Part shown: piece by piece, positions 41,255-51,021 of the stretch
Layout of the letters: each line of letters starts with the position of its first letter
How positions within the stretch are numbered: the stretch's first letter is position 1
Assembly (NCBI RefSeq): GCF_012922555.1
Contig: NZ_WIPK01000001.1
Location: forward strand, 496,001-560,000
Direction: 5' to 3'
Length of the DNA: 64,000 bases
Source: Paraclostridium dentum
GTDB lineage: Bacteria > Bacillota > Clostridia > Peptostreptococcales > Peptostreptococcaceae
Notes under the pieces: model-generated
The model's database searches: none
The model's input: only the letters and a program-made list of their open reading frames with translations
Told to the model about the DNA's origin: nothing
Program-made: the position numbers and the translations under genes

Positions 41255-42310
41255 TTATAGTTTAGATGTTAATTCATCAATAACTTCAGATACATTTTTT
41301 AATCGATCAACCTTATAAGCGTTACTTCCGCAAAATAATAGACCGTTTTCAATATCTCCACGAACTGCATCTATAAGTGCCTTAGAAATACAATAAGGTG
41401 TATTACTTGGATTACAAGGTATTAAGCAATTATAACATTTTTTAATTTTTCTACCTTCAGAACTAACTGACTCAATAAAACTATTTCCAATTGCACGACC
41501 AGGCATTCCAACCGGGCTTTTAACTATCTTTATATCGTCTTGACTAGCATTTACGTAAGTCATTTTATACTCATAAGCCGCATCACATTCATGAGTAGCT
41601 ACAAATTTAGTTCCTACCTGAACCCCACTTGCACCCATATCTATGTATTTCTTTACGTCATCGCCTGTAAATATACCACCAGCAGCTATAACCGGAATAT
41701 TTTTATTAAATTTATCTCCATAGTTTTTAGCTATGTCTAAGATTTTAATAAATTCCCCATCATAATCTATGTTGTCTATATTATCTAACTCATCATTATG
41801 ATAACCTAAGTGTCCACCAGCTTTAGGACCTTCAACTACTATTAAGTCTGCAGTAGTATTTTCCTTTCTATCCCACATTTTTAAAATAACTCCTAATGCC
41901 TTAGATGTGGAAACTATAGGTGCTATTTTAACAGAACTATCTTTAACAAGTTTCGGTAAAGCAGTAGGAAGTCCTGCTCCAGAAATTATTAAATCTACTC
42001 CTGATTCTATACAAGTTTTAACATGATCTTCATAATAATTCATAGCGACCATAAGATTTACACCTATTATACCACCTTTAGAAATTTCCTTTGCTTTTAA
42101 TATATGTTTTTTTAATGCTCTTAAATTAGCTTTAAGAGGATTTATTTCAAAATCATCTTCGTCATAACCTACCTGTGCACCAGATATAACTCCAACACCA
42201 CCACAACTAGCTACTGCACCGGCAAGAGATGATCTAGAGACACCAACTCCCATTCCGCCTTGTACTACAGGCACTTTAGCAATTAAATCTCCTATTATTA
42301 ATGGTTTCAT
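41255..42310 (-). CDS. Nitronate monooxygenase family flavoprotein
   Basis: A 351-residue FMN-binding TIM-barrel enzyme: PVVQGGMGVGVS at the start, SGAGLPTALP, VEGPKAGGHLGYH (catalytic His region), PVIAAGGIFTGDD and GVQVGTKFVATHEC. The C-terminus has CYNCLIPCNPSNTPYC, a cysteine group seen in the anaerobe subfamily. May oxidise nitronates or act as an enoyl reductase-like enzyme; the substrate is not certain. A GGAGG-type site precedes the ATG. Confidence 0.82.
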   Translation of the reverse strand: MKPLIIGDLIAKVPVVQGGMGVGVSRSSLAGAVASCGGVGVISGAQVGYDEDDFEINPLKANLRALKKHILKAKEISKGGIIGVNLMVAMNYYEDHVKTCIESGVDLIISGAGLPTALPKLVKDSSVKIAPIVSTSKALGVILKMWDRKENTTADLIVVEGPKAGGHLGYHNDELDNIDNIDYDGEFIKILDIAKNYGDKFNKNIPVIAAGGIFTGDDVKKYIDMGASGVQVGTKFVATHECDAAYEYKMTYVNASQDDIKIVKSPVGMPGRAIGNSFIESVSSEGRKIKKCYNCLIPCNPSNTPYCISKALIDAVRGDIENGLLFCGSNAYKVDRLKNVSEVIDELTSKL

Positions 42311-42427
42311 TAATTTCCTCCAAAAAAATAATTTTACTAGATTATTATATTAAGTATTAGTACCTAGTAATAATTAAATTATACTATAAAATTAAAAATA
42401 ATCAATCAGTATTTTAAAGTACAAATA

Positions 42428-42466
42428 AAAAAGCAAAATACTCTTTAAAAGAGCATTTTGCTTTTT
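42428..42466 (-). terminator. Terminator of the MATE gene
   Basis: Stem of about 17 bp (AAAAGCAAAATACTCTT with AAGAGCATTTTGCTTTT, one mismatch), T-run in the minus direction. Confidence 0.85.
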
Positions 42467-43862
42467 AATCAGATTTTGTTGATGCAAACTCAGGATTAAA
42501 CTTTTTGTTAGAGGAGAGGTCGCTTTCCTTGAAGTTAATAACGGATTTGTTTTTCCAATATCCTTTTTTATAATATATTCCGGTAACAATTAATCCTACA
42601 CACCAACCAATAGGAATTCCCATCCATATTCCATTCACACCAAATATTGATGATAATAAATATGATGCAGGAATTCTGGCTATCCATAACGATATCATAG
42701 AACTTATCATTGCAAACATTGAGGCACCAGCACCACGGATTGCACTAGTTAACATAAATGATGTTCCTATAAATATGAAAAATGGACCTATAGTGAGTAA
42801 ATACCTAGAGCCTATAGAAACTACCTCAGGATCAGTATTAAACAATTTTATTAAATTTTCTTTGAATAATAAAAATACTATTAATACAAATATAGATATA
42901 CACAAAGCCATAGTAATAGAAGATTTTACACCTTTTTTTACTCTGTCAACTTTTCCAGCCCCTATATTTTGGGCAACAAAAGTAGATACAGCACTGCCTA
43001 AATTCATAATAGGAAGTGATATGAAAGTTTCAACTTTAGATCCAGCTCCAAAGGCAGCCATGGCAGATGTACCATAACCATTAACTAAAGATTGTAAGGT
43101 TATATTACCAATAGAGAATAGTGTTTGCTGAACTGCAGATGGCAGACCAAGTTTTAATCCAGTTTTAAATATTATAGAGTCGTACTTCAAATTTCTAATT
43201 CTAATTTTTAAGATTTCATGACGTTTATTAAGATATATTACACTAAATATAAATGCTACAGCTTGAGCGATTATAGTGGCAAGAGCTACACCATTTACAC
43301 CCATATTAAAATAAATTATAAAGACAATATCTAGAATTATATTTAAAATAGTAGCTATTATCAAAAAATATAATGGATTAGTAGAATCACCAAGACCTCT
43401 TAGTATAGCACACACGGAATTATATCCTGTTGAAAAAACTGTACCAGCAAAAATTATAATTAGATATCCCTTAGAAAGTTCAAAAATTTCACTTGGGGTA
43501 TTCATAATATGAAGTATATTTCCACTAAAAAAAACTCCTATTAAAGTTATAAAAAATGAAGCTATAAAAATGAATACATATGTGGTATCTATTGCTGCTT
43601 TAACTTTAATCATATTTTTAGAACCATAATATTGAGATATAAGAATTGAGAAGCCTAAGGTTATGCCCATTAAAAAAGAAGTAAGTAAAAACATAATTGG
43701 ATTTGCGCCAGATACTGCTGCCATAGCATTTTTACCAACAAACCGTCCAACAATAATGCTATCAGCTGTATTGTATAATTGTTGAAATAAACTTCCTATT
43801 AGCATTGGGAGGGCAAAGTTAAATATACATTTACTTTCATTTCCGATTGTTAAATCTTTTAT
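42465..43862 (-). CDS. MATE-family efflux transporter, probable AUA start
   Basis: A roughly 465-residue, 12-helix multidrug/Na+ antiporter: FALPMLIGSLFQQLYNTADSIIVGR, GANPIMFLLTSFLMG and a second MatE repeat. The start is unusual. The frame opens with GTG 43871, but this GTG is part of the GAGGTGAT ribosome binding site. The next codons are ATA, TTT, ATA; starting at the ATA at 43862 gives M-KDLTIGNES, which fits the usual MATE N-terminus and spacing. The stop is inside the terminator stem. Confidence 0.8.
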   Translation of the reverse strand: MKDLTIGNESKCIFNFALPMLIGSLFQQLYNTADSIIVGRFVGKNAMAAVSGANPIMFLLTSFLMGITLGFSILISQYYGSKNMIKVKAAIDTTYVFIFIASFFITLIGVFFSGNILHIMNTPSEIFELSKGYLIIIFAGTVFSTGYNSVCAILRGLGDSTNPLYFLIIATILNIILDIVFIIYFNMGVNGVALATIIAQAVAFIFSVIYLNKRHEILKIRIRNLKYDSIIFKTGLKLGLPSAVQQTLFSIGNITLQSLVNGYGTSAMAAFGAGSKVETFISLPIMNLGSAVSTFVAQNIGAGKVDRVKKGVKSSITMALCISIFVLIVFLLFKENLIKLFNTDPEVVSIGSRYLLTIGPFFIFIGTSFMLTSAIRGAGASMFAMISSMISLWIARIPASYLLSSIFGVNGIWMGIPIGWCVGLIVTGIYYKKGYWKNKSVINFKESDLSSNKKFNPEFASTKSD

Positions 43863-44078
43863 AAATATCACCTCGATTTATTAAAAATAAGTTATTAATA
43901 ATATAGTAGCAAATATTTAGAATATTCTCTATATAAAGTTGGTTTTAAAATTAAATACTTGAATTAACATATACTTAGCAGTATATAATAAATACAAAGA
44001 TTAAATTGCTATTTTGCTAGATATTCGATTTAAAAGACTTAAAAGTAGTATATTTTAACTGTTAAAAGAGGTGATAAT

Positions 44079-44999
44079 ATGGTTGAAATAACTTTACTAG
44101 GTTGTGGTGGAAGCATGCCAGTGCCAAATCGGTACCTTTCATCTTTGCTTATAAATTATAGAGGAAGAAAAATACTTATAGATTGTGGTGAAGGAACTCA
44201 AGTTTCTATGAAAATTGCAAATTGTGGATTCAAAACTATAGATTATATTTGTATAACTCACTTACATGGAGATCATATAATTGGGCTTCCCGGCATACTA
44301 TCTACAATTGGGAATTGTGGTAGAACAGAAATGTTAACAATAATTGGGCCTAAAGGAATAAAAGAGATTATAGAGGCCTTTAAATTAATAGTAAAAGAAC
44401 TTCCATATGATATAAATATAATAGAAAATCCTAAAGAAGATATATTAGTAAGTAATAATTATATTAATAAAGACATTATTATATCTACTTTAGAGGTAGA
44501 ACACTCAACTCCATGCATTGCATATAGTTTTTATATAAAAAGAAAAGCTAAGTTTGACATGGAAAAAGCAATGAAAAATAATGTGCCAAAAATTCTTTGG
44601 AGCAAACTTCAAAATGGAAGAGAAATAAAATTGGAAGGTAACATATATACAAAAGATATGGTTTTAGGTCAACCTAGAAAAGGAATTAAAGTAAGTTTTG
44701 TTACAGATACAAGACCAATAAAAGAAATTATGGACTTTGTAGATAATAGTGATTTATTGGTATGTGAAGGTATGTATGGAGATGATTGTGACTTAGAAAG
44801 GGCTATAAAAAATAAACATATGACATTTAGAGAAAGTGCAACAATCGCAAAACAATCAAATGTAGAAACTATGGTTTTAACACATTTTAGTCCAATTATA
44901 AAAGACCCTAATATGTATATTGAAAATGCGATGGAAGTGTTTGAAAATACAATAATAGGAACTGATAGATTAAAGTTGAATTTGCTTTTTAAAGAATGA
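44079..44999 (+). CDS. rnz: Ribonuclease Z
   Basis: A 306-residue tRNA 3'-processing endonuclease of the metallo-beta-lactamase fold: metal motif HLHGDHIIGLPG (about 63-74), further ligands in VEHSTPC, VTDTRP and LTHFSP. A flexible exosite arm is present (KAKFDMEKAMKN region). It trims the 3' trailers of tRNAs lacking encoded CCA. Length is normal. AGAGGTGAT site before ATG. Confidence 0.93.
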   Translation: MVEITLLGCGGSMPVPNRYLSSLLINYRGRKILIDCGEGTQVSMKIANCGFKTIDYICITHLHGDHIIGLPGILSTIGNCGRTEMLTIIGPKGIKEIIEAFKLIVKELPYDINIIENPKEDILVSNNYINKDIIISTLEVEHSTPCIAYSFYIKRKAKFDMEKAMKNNVPKILWSKLQNGREIKLEGNIYTKDMVLGQPRKGIKVSFVTDTRPIKEIMDFVDNSDLLVCEGMYGDDCDLERAIKNKHMTFRESATIAKQSNVETMVLTHFSPIIKDPNMYIENAMEVFENTIIGTDRLKLNLLFKE

Positions 45000-45077
45000 C
45001 AATTGTAGTATTGAAGTTTTAATAATTTTTACATGGGTATATAATAAAATATTAAAACATACATCATGGAGGACATT

Positions 45078-45374
45078 ATGAATTTTACAGATATAGATAA
45101 TGATAAGTTAAAAGAATTAGCCAAAGATAAAAATACATTGTTAATTGATATAAGAACGAAAGAAGAATTTGAAGAAAATCATATAAACAGTGCTATTAAT
45201 ATACCTTTACATGACTTGATGTACAATATAGATGAGATTGAAGATTTTAAAGAAAAGAACATAGTGGTGTACTGTAGAAGTGGACATAGAAGTATTACAG
45301 CATGTAATTTATTAGAATTAGAAGGATTTAATAATATTTATAATTTAAAATATGGAATTTTAAGTTATAAATAG
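45078..45374 (+). CDS. Rhodanese-domain protein
   Basis: A 98-residue stand-alone rhodanese: DIRTKEEFEENHI and active-site loop YCRSGHRSIT. Third rhodanese in the window. ATG 45078 is chosen because TGGAGG lies just before it; the in-frame ATG at 45066 overlaps that site. Follows rnz by 78 bases. Confidence 0.85.
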   Translation: MNFTDIDNDKLKELAKDKNTLLIDIRTKEEFEENHINSAINIPLHDLMYNIDEIEDFKEKNIVVYCRSGHRSITACNLLELEGFNNIYNLKYGILSYK

Positions 45375-45382
45375 ATAATTTG

Positions 45383-45420
45383 AAACGAGTGGATAAGCAT
45401 AAATCTACTCGTTTTGAATT
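45383..45420 (+). terminator. Rho-independent terminator
   Basis: 12-bp stem (one G-U) AAACGAGTGGAT with ATCTACTCGTTT, then a T-run. Confidence 0.85.
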
Positions 45421-45472
45421 TTTTAGTATAGATAAAAAATATTAAATATATATAAATTTTTTATAAAAATCA

Positions 45473-45501
45473 TTGAAAACGATGTCATGAGGTGGTAAAA
45501 T
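45473..45501 (+). promoter_or_regulatory. Promoter of aminopeptidase 1 with overlapping cre-like box
   Basis: TTGAAA (45473-45478), 17-bp spacer, TAAAAT (45496-45501). The 16-base TTGAAAACGATGTCAT (45473-45488) fits the CcpA cre consensus WTGNAANCGNWNNCWW and covers the -35, a position where CcpA would repress. The same 16 bases occur before the second aminopeptidase. Confidence 0.7.
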
Positions 45502-45666
45502 TTATTTTAATAACAAATGAAAATTGAAAAATTATAACTTTTCAAAGAAAGTTTAAGAAATATTTAACAAAAAATATTGTGAATTTACATAAAATAATTT
45601 AGGTTTTAACAAAGAGGTCTCAACCTCTTTATAAACATATATAAATATAACTTAGGGGGCTTTAAT

Positions 45667-47457
45667 ATGATAAAAGAAAGATTATCTATGCTTAGAAATT
45701 ATATGAAACAAAATGGTATGGATGCATATATAATACCATCTTCAGACAATCACCAAAGTGAGTATGTGGGAGATTACTTTAAAAGTAGAGAGTTTATATC
45801 TGGATTTACAGGTTCAGCAGGTACTGTAGTAGTAACTATGGATGAAGCAGGACTTTGGACAGACGGAAGATATTTTATACAAGCTGAAAGTGAATTAAAA
45901 GGAAGCAGTATAAAATTATTTAAAATGGGAGAAGAAGGAGTTCCAACTACTGAAGAGTACATATTTAATAATGTAAAGGAAGATGGAGTATTAGGGTTTG
46001 ATGGTAGAGTTATATGTGCTAGGGAAGGACAAAATTTAGAGAAAAAATTATCTGAAAAAAATATAAAAATATCATATGAATATGATTTAGTAGATAAAAT
46101 TTGGGAAAATAGACCAGCTTTATCGAATGAAAAAGCATTTTTATTAGATGTTAAATATGCAGGTGAATCATTTAGCTCAAAGTTAAATAGAGTTAGAGAA
46201 GTTATGAAAGAAAAAGGAGCAACAACTCATGTAATAACAACTCTTGACGATATAGCTTGGTTATTTAATATAAGAGGAGGAGATGTTAAATTCAATCCTG
46301 TAGTATTATCTTATACTTTAATAACTTTAGATAAAGTTTACTTATTTGTAGATGAAGCTAAGCTAAATGAAGAAATATTAGGTGAATTAAACAAAGAAAA
46401 TGTAGTTATAAAACCATATAATGATATATATGAATTTATAAAAGCTTTAAATAAAGATGAAACAATATTATTAGATTCAACAAAAATAAACTATGCTATA
46501 TTAAATAATATACCTGATGACGTTAGAAAAATAGATGAGTTTAATCCAACTATGTTTATGAAAGCTCAAAAGAATAAAGTTGAGTTAGAAAACATAAGAA
46601 ACAGTCATATAAAAGATGGTGTAGCATTTACTAAGTTCATGTATTGGTTAAAAAATAATGTAGGAAAGACAGATATATCTGAATTAAGCGCGTCACAAAA
46701 ATTAGAAGATTTAAGACGTGCTCAAGATGGATTTATAGAACCAAGCTTTGGTACAATAGCTGGATATAGAGAACATGCAGCTATGATGCACTACAGTGCA
46801 ACTCCTGAAAGTGACTATAAATTAGAGCCAAGAGATTTATTTTTAATAGATTCAGGTGGTCAATATTTTGATGGAACAACAGATATAACAAGAACTATTG
46901 CATTAGGTGAAGTGAGCGATGAACTTAAAACACACTTTACAGCAGTTGCAAGAGGTATGATAAACTTATCAATGGCTAAGTTTTTACATGGAGTAAGAGG
47001 ATACAACTTAGATATACTAGCAAGAAGACCAATGTGGAATATGGGAATAGATTATAAGTGTGGAACAGGTCATGGAATAGGTTTCTTATTAAATGTACAT
47101 GAAGCTCCAAATGGATTTAGATGGAGAATAGTGCCAGATAGATTTGACAGTGCTGAACTTGAAGAAGGTATGGTAACAACTAATGAGCCTGGAATATATG
47201 TTGAAGGATCTCATGGAGTAAGAATAGAAAATGAATTAGTTGTTCAAAAAGCAGAAAAAAATGAATATGGACAATTTATGGAATTTGAAGTTGTAACATT
47301 AGCGCCAATTGATTTAGATGCAATCGTTGTAGATGATATGAATAGAGAAGAGAGAGAATATTTAAATTGGTATCATAAATTAGTTTATGATAAAGTATCT
47401 CCATTCTTGACTAATGAAGAACAAGAATGGTTAAAAGAGTATACTAAAGAAATATAA
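45667..47457 (+). CDS. Aminopeptidase P (M24B), copy 1
   Basis: A 596-residue Xaa-Pro aminopeptidase of the long, eukaryote-like APP type: two creatinase-N domains (1-310) and the M24 catalytic domain with AAMMHYSATP, DSGGQYFDGTTDITRT (two metal Asp), GTGHGIGFLLNVHE (His), TTNEPGIY (Glu) and IENELV (Glu). It removes an N-terminal residue ahead of proline. Tandem with a near-identical-length paralogue and next to a peptide symporter. A small hairpin (AAAGAGGT/ACCTCTTT) lies in its leader. AGGGGG site before ATG. Confidence 0.92.
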   Translation: MIKERLSMLRNYMKQNGMDAYIIPSSDNHQSEYVGDYFKSREFISGFTGSAGTVVVTMDEAGLWTDGRYFIQAESELKGSSIKLFKMGEEGVPTTEEYIFNNVKEDGVLGFDGRVICAREGQNLEKKLSEKNIKISYEYDLVDKIWENRPALSNEKAFLLDVKYAGESFSSKLNRVREVMKEKGATTHVITTLDDIAWLFNIRGGDVKFNPVVLSYTLITLDKVYLFVDEAKLNEEILGELNKENVVIKPYNDIYEFIKALNKDETILLDSTKINYAILNNIPDDVRKIDEFNPTMFMKAQKNKVELENIRNSHIKDGVAFTKFMYWLKNNVGKTDISELSASQKLEDLRRAQDGFIEPSFGTIAGYREHAAMMHYSATPESDYKLEPRDLFLIDSGGQYFDGTTDITRTIALGEVSDELKTHFTAVARGMINLSMAKFLHGVRGYNLDILARRPMWNMGIDYKCGTGHGIGFLLNVHEAPNGFRWRIVPDRFDSAELEEGMVTTNEPGIYVEGSHGVRIENELVVQKAEKNEYGQFMEFEVVTLAPIDLDAIVVDDMNREEREYLNWYHKLVYDKVSPFLTNEEQEWLKEYTKEI

Positions 47458-47473
47458 GTAAGTGCTTTGTATA

Positions 47474-47510
47474 AAAAGGATATGGCTAAAAGTCATATCC
47501 TTTTGTTTTT
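47474..47510 (+). terminator. Terminator of aminopeptidase copy 1
   Basis: Stem AAAAGGATATG with CATATCCTTTT, followed by a T-rich tail. Confidence 0.85.
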
Positions 47511-47634
47511 ATGTTAATAAAAAAATATTAATATAGATAAAAAAATAACATTTATAAATTTGCATTTTTTACAATCTTGAAAAAATTTAATTAATTTTTA
47601 AAATTTTAAAAATAAGAAAAAGAATGTAAATATA

Positions 47635-47663
47635 TTGAAAACGATGTCATAAGATGATACTAT
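47635..47663 (+). promoter_or_regulatory. Promoter of aminopeptidase 2 with the same cre-like box
   Basis: TTGAAA (47635-47640), 17-bp spacer, TACTAT (47658-47663); the 16-base cre-like sequence (47635-47650) is identical to the copy before the first gene although the rest of the leaders has diverged. Confidence 0.7.
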
Positions 47664-47719
47664 GTAAGTGGGCGATAGATGATGCATAAAATTTTATATG
47701 TAGGATAAGGGGGAGTATT

Positions 47720-49510
47720 ATGATAAGTGGTAGATTAGAGAGTTTAAGGCAATATATGGGGGAATATAAGATAGATGCATATATAATACCATCTTCAGAC
47801 AATCATCAAAGTGAATACGTAGGTGATTATTTTAAATCAAGAGCGTACATATCTGGATTTACAGGTTCAGCAGGAACTTTAGTAGTAACTATGGATGAAG
47901 CAGGGCTTTGGACAGATGGAAGATATTTTATACAGGCTGAAAATCAATTGAAAAATACGGGGATTAAATTATTTAAAATGGGCGAAGAAGGTGTTCCTAC
48001 TACTCAAGAATTTATATGTGAGAAGTTATCTAAAGGATCTACATTAGGATTTGATGGTAGGTTAATATCTGCAAATGAGGGCAAGAGTTTAGAAGAAAAG
48101 TTAAAAGAAAAAAATGTAAGCATAAAATACGAGTATGATTTAGTTGATAAAGTATGGAACGATAGACCTTCTCTATCAAATGAGAAAGCGTTTTTATTAA
48201 AGGTTAATTATGCAGGGGAGACATTTAGTTCGAAATTAGAAAGACTTAGAGAAACTATGAAAGAAAAAAATGTAACATCTCATATTATAACAACTCTTGA
48301 TGATATAGCATGGCTATTTAATATAAGAGGCAGAGATGTTAAGTATACTCCGGTTGTTCTTTCATACGCAATAATAACATTAGGTGAAGTTTACTTATTC
48401 ATAGATGAAAACAAATTAAATGAAGAAATAATAAATGAATTAAAAACAGAAAATGTAATAATAAAAAAATACGATGATATATATGAATTTGTTAAAACTA
48501 TGGATAAAACTGAAATAGTGTTATTAGATGATGGAAAAGTTAGCTACTCAATATATAATAATTTACCAAATGAAGTTCAAAAAATAAAAGAGCCTAATCC
48601 TACAATGAACTTTAAAGCTGTAAAAAATAATATTGAATTAGATAACGTTAGAAATAGCCACTTAAAAGATGGAATAGCATTTACCAAATTTATGTATTGG
48701 TTAAAGAATAATGTAGGAAAAATAGAAATTTCTGAAATAAGTGCATCAGAAAAATTAGAAGAGTTAAGACGTGCCCAAGAAGGATTTATAGAGCCAAGTT
48801 TTGCAACTATAGCTGGATATAGAGAACATGCAGCTATGATGCACTACAGCGCTACACCTGAAAGTGATTATAAATTGGAAGCTAGTGATTTATTTTTAAT
48901 AGATTCAGGTGGTCAATATTTTGATGGAACAACAGATATAACAAGAACTATTGCTTTAGGGGAAGTAAATAGTGAGCTAAAGACGCATTTTACTGCAGTT
49001 CTTAGGGGAATGATAAATTTATCTATGGCTAAGTTCTTATACGGAGCAAAAGGATATAACCTAGATATATTAGCAAGAAGACCAATGTGGAATGTAGGTT
49101 TAGATTACAAATGTGGAACAGGTCATGGGGTAGGTTTCTTAGGAACTATACATGAAGCTCCAAATGGATTTAGATGGAAAATAGCTCCTAACAGATTAGA
49201 AACAGCTACGTTAGAAGAAGGTATGGTAACAACTAATGAGCCTGGAATATATATTGAAGGTTCTCATGGAATAAGAATCGAAAATGAACTTATAACTAAA
49301 AAAGCAGAAAAAAATGAATATGGACAATTCATGGAATTTGAAGTGGTAACATTTGCACCTATAGATTTAGATGCAATAAATGTTGATGATTTAAATAAAG
49401 AAGAAAGAGATTATTTAAATAATTATCACAGATTAGTTTATGAAAAAATATCTCCATATTTAACTGAAGAAGAAAATGTATGGTTAAAAAAATATACTAG
49501 GGGAGTATAG
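47720..49510 (+). CDS. Aminopeptidase P (M24B), copy 2
   Basis: A 596-residue paralogue of the preceding gene with the same domain order and all metal ligands (DSGGQYFDGTTDITRT, GTGHGVGFLGTIHE, TTNEPGIY, IENELI). By eye most residues are identical, with differences concentrated in the creatinase-N half (residues about 75-300). GGGGGAG precedes the ATG. It is followed by a hairpin without a T-run and then the POT symporter, so read-through into the symporter is likely. Confidence 0.92.
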   Translation: MISGRLESLRQYMGEYKIDAYIIPSSDNHQSEYVGDYFKSRAYISGFTGSAGTLVVTMDEAGLWTDGRYFIQAENQLKNTGIKLFKMGEEGVPTTQEFICEKLSKGSTLGFDGRLISANEGKSLEEKLKEKNVSIKYEYDLVDKVWNDRPSLSNEKAFLLKVNYAGETFSSKLERLRETMKEKNVTSHIITTLDDIAWLFNIRGRDVKYTPVVLSYAIITLGEVYLFIDENKLNEEIINELKTENVIIKKYDDIYEFVKTMDKTEIVLLDDGKVSYSIYNNLPNEVQKIKEPNPTMNFKAVKNNIELDNVRNSHLKDGIAFTKFMYWLKNNVGKIEISEISASEKLEELRRAQEGFIEPSFATIAGYREHAAMMHYSATPESDYKLEASDLFLIDSGGQYFDGTTDITRTIALGEVNSELKTHFTAVLRGMINLSMAKFLYGAKGYNLDILARRPMWNVGLDYKCGTGHGVGFLGTIHEAPNGFRWKIAPNRLETATLEEGMVTTNEPGIYIEGSHGIRIENELITKKAEKNEYGQFMEFEVVTFAPIDLDAINVDDLNKEERDYLNNYHRLVYEKISPYLTEEENVWLKKYTRGV

Positions 49511-49524
49511 AGTAAAAGTATAAT

Positions 49525-49554
49525 AAGGTAGCTTTTTAAATACAAAGCTACCTT
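49525..49554 (+). other. Intercistronic hairpin without T-run
   Basis: Perfect 11-bp stem AAGGTAGCTTT (49525-49535) with 49544-49554. No T-run follows, so it is more likely an mRNA-processing or stability element between aminopeptidase 2 and the symporter than a terminator. Confidence 0.55.
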
Positions 49555-49588
49555 AAATATAAAATTAAACATTTAAGGGGGACTTAAG

Positions 49589-50989
49589 ATGGCAAATACA
49601 ACATCTGCACCTGCAAAACATCCTAAGGGGTTATATGTTTGTGGGTTAACATTCACGTTTGAAAGATTCGCATACTATGGTTCTAAAACGTTATTATTAC
49701 TATTTTTATCATATTCGATAGCTCAGGGTGGACTAGGAATAGACAATGCTGATGCAGCAGCTATAGCAGCAAACTTAGCAGCATTCACATACTTAGCGCC
49801 AATATTTGGGGGTATGATATGTGATAGATGGATAGGGGCTAGATATTGTGTAATTATAGGATCGATTATAATGGCAGCAGGATATGCATTAGGTTATTTT
49901 GCAACAAGTGTAATATGGGTTCATGCAATGATAATTTTAATATCAATAGGAACTGGTTTCTTTAAAGGTAATTTAAATGCACTAGTTGGGGAGTTATATG
50001 ATGATAATACTAGAAAAGATGCAGCCTTTTCTTTATTATATACATTTGTTAACTTAGGATCATTTGTAGGATCTTTAACTATAGGTATATTATATACTAA
50101 AACTTTTGCAGTTATAGAAAATGGACATGTTGTTGAATATGGATTTAGACAATGTTTCATGTTAGCTGCAATAGTTACGTTACTTGGAGGATTATTATTT
50201 ACATGCACTATGAAGTTTTTAGGGGAAGCTGGTAAACATCCTCAAAAAATGCTTGATAAACAAGCTGGAGATACTAAAGGAGAAAAATCACCAGATAGAC
50301 CTTTAACTAAGAAAGAAAAGGATAGAGTAAAAGTAATATTCATATTATCATTTTTCTCAATTTTCTTCTGGGTATTTTATAACCAAGCAGGTTCTTCATT
50401 AACTTTATATATGAAAGATTATGTAAATATGTATGTAGGAAACTTTGAGATACCTGTAATGTGGATAGAAACTGCACTAAATGGATTTTTATGTGTAGTT
50501 TTAGGACCAATAATGGCAGCTATATGGACTATGTTATCTAAAAGAGAAAAAGGTGACTTAAGTATGGCTCAAAAAATAGCATTAGGATATGTATTTTTAG
50601 CAGTAGCATTTGGATTCGTAATAGCTGCTGAACTTTCAAGAGGAGTAGGATCACCTGCTACTGTAAAAACTAGTGTTATTTGGTTAATGTTATTCGTTTT
50701 ATTCCAAACTATAGGAGAAATGTGTTTCTCACCATTAGGTAACTCACTAGTAAGTAAAATAGCACCAGCTAAATATTTATCTTTACTTATGGGTGTTTGG
50801 GCATGTGCGACTTTCTTTGCAAACAAAGCAGCAGGATATGTTCAAATGATAATAGAAAAAATGGGTCTTATGCAAACATTCATTTCTATACCTGTAATTT
50901 TAGTAGTTGGTACATTCATATTACTTGCATTTAATAAAAAATTAACTGCAATGATAGGTACTGATGATGATGAAAAAATAACTGCTTAA
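49589..50989 (+). CDS. POT-family peptide:H+ symporter (DtpT-like)
   Basis: A 466-residue, 12-14-helix di/tripeptide transporter. The proton-coupling motif region TFTFERFAYYG is at the N-terminus, followed by FGGMICDRWIGARYCVIIGS and GTGFFKGNLNALVGELYD, all typical of POT/PTR2 proteins. It imports peptides that the adjacent aminopeptidases would degrade. AAGGGGGA site before the ATG. Confidence 0.92.
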   Translation: MANTTSAPAKHPKGLYVCGLTFTFERFAYYGSKTLLLLFLSYSIAQGGLGIDNADAAAIAANLAAFTYLAPIFGGMICDRWIGARYCVIIGSIIMAAGYALGYFATSVIWVHAMIILISIGTGFFKGNLNALVGELYDDNTRKDAAFSLLYTFVNLGSFVGSLTIGILYTKTFAVIENGHVVEYGFRQCFMLAAIVTLLGGLLFTCTMKFLGEAGKHPQKMLDKQAGDTKGEKSPDRPLTKKEKDRVKVIFILSFFSIFFWVFYNQAGSSLTLYMKDYVNMYVGNFEIPVMWIETALNGFLCVVLGPIMAAIWTMLSKREKGDLSMAQKIALGYVFLAVAFGFVIAAELSRGVGSPATVKTSVIWLMLFVLFQTIGEMCFSPLGNSLVSKIAPAKYLSLLMGVWACATFFANKAAGYVQMIIEKMGLMQTFISIPVILVVGTFILLAFNKKLTAMIGTDDDEKITA

Positions 50990-50994
50990 TAAAT

Positions 50995-51021
50995 AAAGAC
51001 TAGGATTATATCCTAGTCTTT
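50995..51021. terminator. Bidirectional terminator
   Basis: Perfect 11-bp stem (50995-51005 with 51011-51021); the stop codon of the AraC gene lies in its 3' arm. Confidence 0.8.
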
